This document shows, piece after piece, positions 61,111-64,000 of a DNA stretch of 64,000 bases (positions are counted from its first letter, which is position 1; each line of letters opens with the position of its first letter). Origin of the DNA: Chloroflexota bacterium (GTDB lineage Bacteria; Chloroflexota; Anaerolineae; JAAEKA01); assembly GCA_034717495.1 (NCBI GenBank), contig JAYELL010000038.1, forward strand, positions 1 through 64,000. The letters are read 5' to 3'. A model generated the notes under the pieces. That model saw only the letters and a program-made list of their open reading frames with translations, was not told the origin of the DNA and did not search any database. The translations under genes and the position numbers were made by a program.

Positions 61111-61347
61111 CTACTCGCTGCTGCTCCTCGTGTCCACCTGGATGATCCGGCTTTGATGGCCAGGTAGACCGACCCCAAAGCACTCGAAAAAGTCGAACAT
61201 GTCTTCCAATTGTAGGAAATCCTTTCGCCGGCCGCTTGCCACATGCTCGACACGGCCGCGCCAACGGGTCTCGCCCGCCGACCACTCACGCCAGAAGCGC
61301 ACGACGAAGGTCGTCATTGTGGGGAGTTGGGCAGTTGGCCGGTTCAT
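61111..61347 (-). CDS. Small conserved protein, WRGRVEHV type
   Basis: This 78-residue protein includes FVVRFWREWSAGETRWRGRV, then EHVASGRRKDFLQLEDMFDF. I recall similar short proteins as companions in Chloroflexota, but cannot confirm this. The ATG at 61347 is preceded by TTGAGGCAGAC; ATG at 61317 is a possible alternative start. It lies 22 bp ahead of the repeat protein gene, so they are probably co-transcribed. Function unknown. Confidence 0.6.
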   Translation of the reverse strand: MNRPTAQLPTMTTFVVRFWREWSAGETRWRGRVEHVASGRRKDFLQLEDMFDFFECFGVGLPGHQSRIIQVDTRSSSE

Positions 61348-61365
61348 GTCTGCCTCAATTCGATA

Positions 61366-62607
61366 CTATTGGCAGACATGATTCCAATAACCACTAACAG
61401 TCATGATGTCCTGCATGTTGATGATCCCATCAAAAATCACATCATATCTGGTCTCATAGTTGGGGTTGGCAGCGGTCAACTGCCAGCGGCTGGCAACCGC
61501 CTGGATGTCATTGGCGTCTACCTGGCCGCTATCGTCGAAGTCCACAAGGCAGATGATCATCTGGTCGATTTGCATGCCCGGCGCAGCTGCGCTGGCCAAG
61601 ATCCAACGACCGCTATCGTCCCGCAGAGTCGCCAGGGTCCCGATGACGGCATCATCAGGGATCGAATCCACCTCAACCGTGAAAGCGACTTGACCGCTGG
61701 CCGGAGGCATGAGAGAACCAAGGTTCCATTCCAGTACATTGCCCTGGGGCAGTATCCCACCGGTGGCGCTTACGAAGGTCGTGCTGAGGGGCAAGGAAGT
61801 GGTCAATAAGAGGCTTGACGCGACCGATTCGCCCGTAACGCTATAGTCCAGCGTAAACATGAGAAGGTCGCCGGATTGGATGACCGATGGTTCGTTCTGC
61901 ATGGACAGAACCAACCCATGCCCTACCAGCCAATGAGTTTGATCGATTGTGCCGTCGCCGTTCTCGTCTATTTCCAGCAGCAGCCGCGTATCGTTGAGGT
62001 GATCCCAATTCTCGGGGGTGAGGATATGCCGGTCTCCATCTGGCAGGACCAAATTGCCCCAGCAGAACTCAGCCGGAACCTGGCCCGCCCTCTGGCGCTG
62101 GAAACAGAAGTCGTAACTGCTCCCAACCCCGCCCTCGATGATCAAGGAATCCGTTCCGCTATCAGTGGTGATACTCAACGGCTTCCCAGATCCAACGGTC
62201 AGATTGTCCAACGCATACGTCCGTTGTTCGCTGCCACCGGCAAGTGAGCGAAGGAGGGTCACCGACAATGGCTTGCCGGTATCATTGCTTGAAACCACAA
62301 AGGCACTCCCATCGGTGGATTCTGTAGTCCCGGCCTGCTTGAATGAGACCGCGTCGCTGGTTGCCGCTCCCAGCGATACATCCTGAAGAACAAAACCCGT
62401 TCTCTCCTCAGCAAAAATCGTCACGCTGTAAACGCCGCTGGCCGTGCCACTGACATGCACCGTGTAGTCAGCAGGATCAGCGAGATAGTACCCCTCGAAA
62501 GGCGACTCGCCGTTCTGGTAAGGAATGATGGGCATCGCGTTGGGAATAGTGCTGGTCAGTTGACCAGTCGCGTCGAAACCGATGATGCGGCCCTCTGGAT
62601 CTTCCAC
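61366..62607 (-). CDS. Surface protein with DUF11-like and C-terminal dockerin-like domains (possibly broken)
   Basis: This 413-codon frame starts with GTG at 62607 and reads EDPEGRIIGFDATGQL at once, with no signal peptide, so its true N-terminus is probably missing. A beta domain (to about 220), a DUF11-like segment (FVSATGGILPQGNVLEWNLG) and a C-terminal dockerin-like pair, VDFDDSGQVDANDIQAVASR and FDGIINMQDIMTVSGYWN, follow. It overlaps the preceding FG-GAP gene in another frame, and reading can pass from that frame into this one with a +1 or -1 shift. It is best seen as the second half of a frameshifted or deletion-joined gene. Confidence 0.65.
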   Translation of the reverse strand: MEDPEGRIIGFDATGQLTSTIPNAMPIIPYQNGESPFEGYYLADPADYTVHVSGTASGVYSVTIFAEERTGFVLQDVSLGAATSDAVSFKQAGTTESTDGSAFVVSSNDTGKPLSVTLLRSLAGGSEQRTYALDNLTVGSGKPLSITTDSGTDSLIIEGGVGSSYDFCFQRQRAGQVPAEFCWGNLVLPDGDRHILTPENWDHLNDTRLLLEIDENGDGTIDQTHWLVGHGLVLSMQNEPSVIQSGDLLMFTLDYSVTGESVASSLLLTTSLPLSTTFVSATGGILPQGNVLEWNLGSLMPPASGQVAFTVEVDSIPDDAVIGTLATLRDDSGRWILASAAAPGMQIDQMIICLVDFDDSGQVDANDIQAVASRWQLTAANPNYETRYDVIFDGIINMQDIMTVSGYWNHVCQ

Positions 62608-62957
62608 ATAGGATTGGCCAGCGCCAGTGCATAGACAGCATCTTCCGCGTGACCAACCACATTGGATAACCAGAGGCCGCCAAATGGACTGTTGTTATTC
62701 TGCCAGGTGGTCACAAAGCCACTGGCATCGCCTGAAACCATATCCATATCGCCATCGTTATCCAGATCACCGACGACTATGGCGTTCACATCACCCCCTG
62801 TCTCACCTACATCGCTGCCCGCAGCTATAGCATGGGTGTTGCCTGGTTTCACCCGCGATGCCCGATGCTGGTCTACGATCGACAGCGCTTCGATAGTGGC
62901 CGGCTGGATCGACACAAGCAATGCCAAGGTCATTTCGCATATTAACCGCTTCTTCAT
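62556..62957 (-). pseudogene. FG-GAP/VCBS-repeat surface protein, N-terminal half (frame-broken)
   Basis: The ATG at 62957 has GAGG upstream and starts a signal peptide (KKRLICEMTLALLVSIQPAT). An FG-GAP/VCBS unit follows: VNAIVVGDLDNDGDMDMVSG with VTTWQNNNSPFGGLWLSNVV. After ALALANPMW the frame becomes KIQRAASSVSTRLVN and stops. The neighbouring frame at this point encodes EDPEGRIIGFDATG, so the join is abrupt: either a frameshift or a deletion between two domains. FG-GAP proteins normally have several repeats; only about one and a half are left. Confidence 0.6.
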
Positions 62958-63522
62958 AGTGCACCTCTTTGGTGTGAACATCCATTCCAATGAACAGCTT
63001 ATCAAACCCCTGTCAAAAATGTGTCAAAAAGCACAGCTCCCCACCATATTCGAGCGTATTTCACTCGAATCGATGGGAAGCTGGTATGAACAACGCCGTT
63101 TCTTGCAGAATCTGCCGATTGAACAGTCAGTGCAGTTTAAGCTTAGATTTTTCGTGAGTCACTGCGATGCTACGCCAGCAGGCGTGCCGGGAGGCAGCAA
63201 GCGATGACAGCTCTAATAACTTTGTTTACAGAATGGTCAGTTCTTCCCAGCGCAGGTCCAGCCTTCCAAAGGCAAAAATGCGCAATACTGGCGTCATTGC
63301 ACTCCAAGGCGATTGCAGTGCCCAAAAACCCTCCGAACTACCCGTCCGACCCAAACTCAAACCTTTTGTACCAAAAAATACGTCGCCCTACAAAGGCACC
63401 TGAGGCAAGTTGGCAGAGCTTGAGTCCTGCACGAGGCGTATTCATGTCTGGACACTGGTGATTCCCCATAACACCGATATCGAGTAGTTCGCGTGGCTCT
63501 GTCCAATGAGATAAGACATGAT
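62958..63522. other. Non-coding region with short direct repeats
   Basis: This 565-bp stretch has no gene I can support. It contains tandem tgtcaaaaatg/tgtcaaaaagc at 63011-63032, which on the minus strand reads as two TTTTTGACA boxes and may be part of the promoter of the surface-protein operon. Composition is more A+T-rich than the neighbours. Confidence 0.45.
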
Positions 63523-63915
63523 TCAAGAAACCAGGGCAAGCTCAGTTGGAGTTACCCCGATATGGTGGACAGTGAAGGGCTTTGGAATTGGTTGTCTGGG
63601 CAAAGCTCCTGTCGAATTGGAGTGGCGAAGCATAGGCAAGGGCGGAACGACGACGATGGATCCTTCGATGAACGGAAAGACAGCCTGGCGGGCCTCTTCG
63701 CGGGAGCAGAAGGTGTAGCGGTCCGGGAGTTCACACTCCAAGGTGGCGAAGAAGCTGTCGCAGAGGGCGTCATCGTAGCAATCTCCGACAGATCCCATGG
63801 AGGGACGCACACTGGCTTCCCGGCATCGTTGGCCAAAGGTCACGGAAGTGTATTGGCTGCCCTGGTCACTGTGATGGATCACTCTGGTCGGCTGTCTTGT
63901 TTTCCCATGTGGCAA
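63523..63915 (-). pseudogene. IS3-family transposase remnant (integrase core C-terminus)
   Basis: The frame RVIHHSDQGSQYTSVTFGQR, then PSMGSVGDCYDDALCDSFF and ATLECE, matches the rve core of IS3-family OrfB. The first Asp of the pair is in HSDQ, and 35 residues later the expected catalytic Glu of ALCESF is Asp. After FIEG the frame departs from the usual WYNPRRRHSALGY; the next frame encodes RRRSALAYASPLQFD, so there is a frameshift or small deletion. The 5' part is stop-interrupted near 63950. The copy is dead and continues toward the window edge. Confidence 0.75.
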
Positions 63916-64000
63916 GCCGCGGACCGGGTGTGACGTCCGGCCTCACGCCAGGTCGGTTGAATCGACATCCTGCATCACGATCATTGCCAGCAACGCCTCA

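Noticed and set aside
1-64000. CRISPR arrays, tRNA or rRNA genes
   Set aside because: No regularly spaced identical repeats, no cloverleaf-like segments with a T-loop and no rRNA-like stretches were noticed by eye in the intergenic regions. A covariance search would be needed to exclude an unusual tRNA.

Overview
The window is a 64 kb, GC-rich bacterial chromosomal segment. Gene content (System I cytochrome c maturation, many GT39/GT2 sugar transferases, DUF2304, DUF2085 and DUF2007 proteins, dockerin-like surface proteins, frequent GTG/TTG starts, degenerate heptamer repeats between genes) suggests an uncultured Chloroflexota, perhaps Anaerolineae or Caldilineae. This placement rests on pattern recognition, not on a search. 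No rRNA, tRNA or CRISPR array was seen.

Layout. 1-8440 (minus): tightly overlapping envelope-glycan genes: two GT39 mannosyltransferase-like proteins (one cut by the window edge), three methyltransferases, DUF2304 plus GT2, a polysaccharide deacetylase and a B12-binding radical SAM protein. 8736-10000: lgt and a DUF2007 protein. 10165-19190 (plus): extracytoplasmic redox and heme block: a lipoprotein with three tandem DsbA domains, a Cys-type (CxxxY) CcmE, a di-heme cytochrome/CcmI-like fusion, CcmA, CcmB, CcmC, a CcmD-like peptide, a long CcdA, a TlpA-like thioredoxin and a glutaredoxin-like protein. 19236-28190: DUF2085 protein, serine hydrolase, sugar isomerase and dehydrogenase, metallo-hydrolase, GH38 mannosidase coupled to a FetAB exporter. 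28225-32312: lipase, a truncated lipase remnant, hypothetical genes, rpsT with its promoter and terminator, and a response regulator. 32526-38704: GT2, a fused YfhO/flippase giant and an acyltransferase.

38862-48343 (minus) is the metabolic centrepiece: NuoE-like, NuoF-like and a formate dehydrogenase catalytic subunit interrupted by an in-frame UGA. The UGA sits at the catalytic Cys/Sec position and is followed by a SECIS-like hairpin with the same loop and spacing as E. coli fdhF, so the two apparent reading frames are one selenoprotein. A GltD/NfnB-like flavoprotein, alanine dehydrogenase and an acyl-CoA transferase follow downstream.

48598-58832 (plus): two small membrane proteins, a ferredoxin-NADP reductase-like flavoprotein, an enoyl-ACP-reductase-like SDR, a CPA2 antiporter, a Fur-family regulator with a perfect palindromic operator on its own promoter, a CbiMQO cobalt/nickel transporter, and a CYTH-CHAD protein. 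59280-62957 (minus): surface-protein genes, including one with seven HCx4C blades and one pair that looks broken. The window ends in an inactivated IS3-family remnant.
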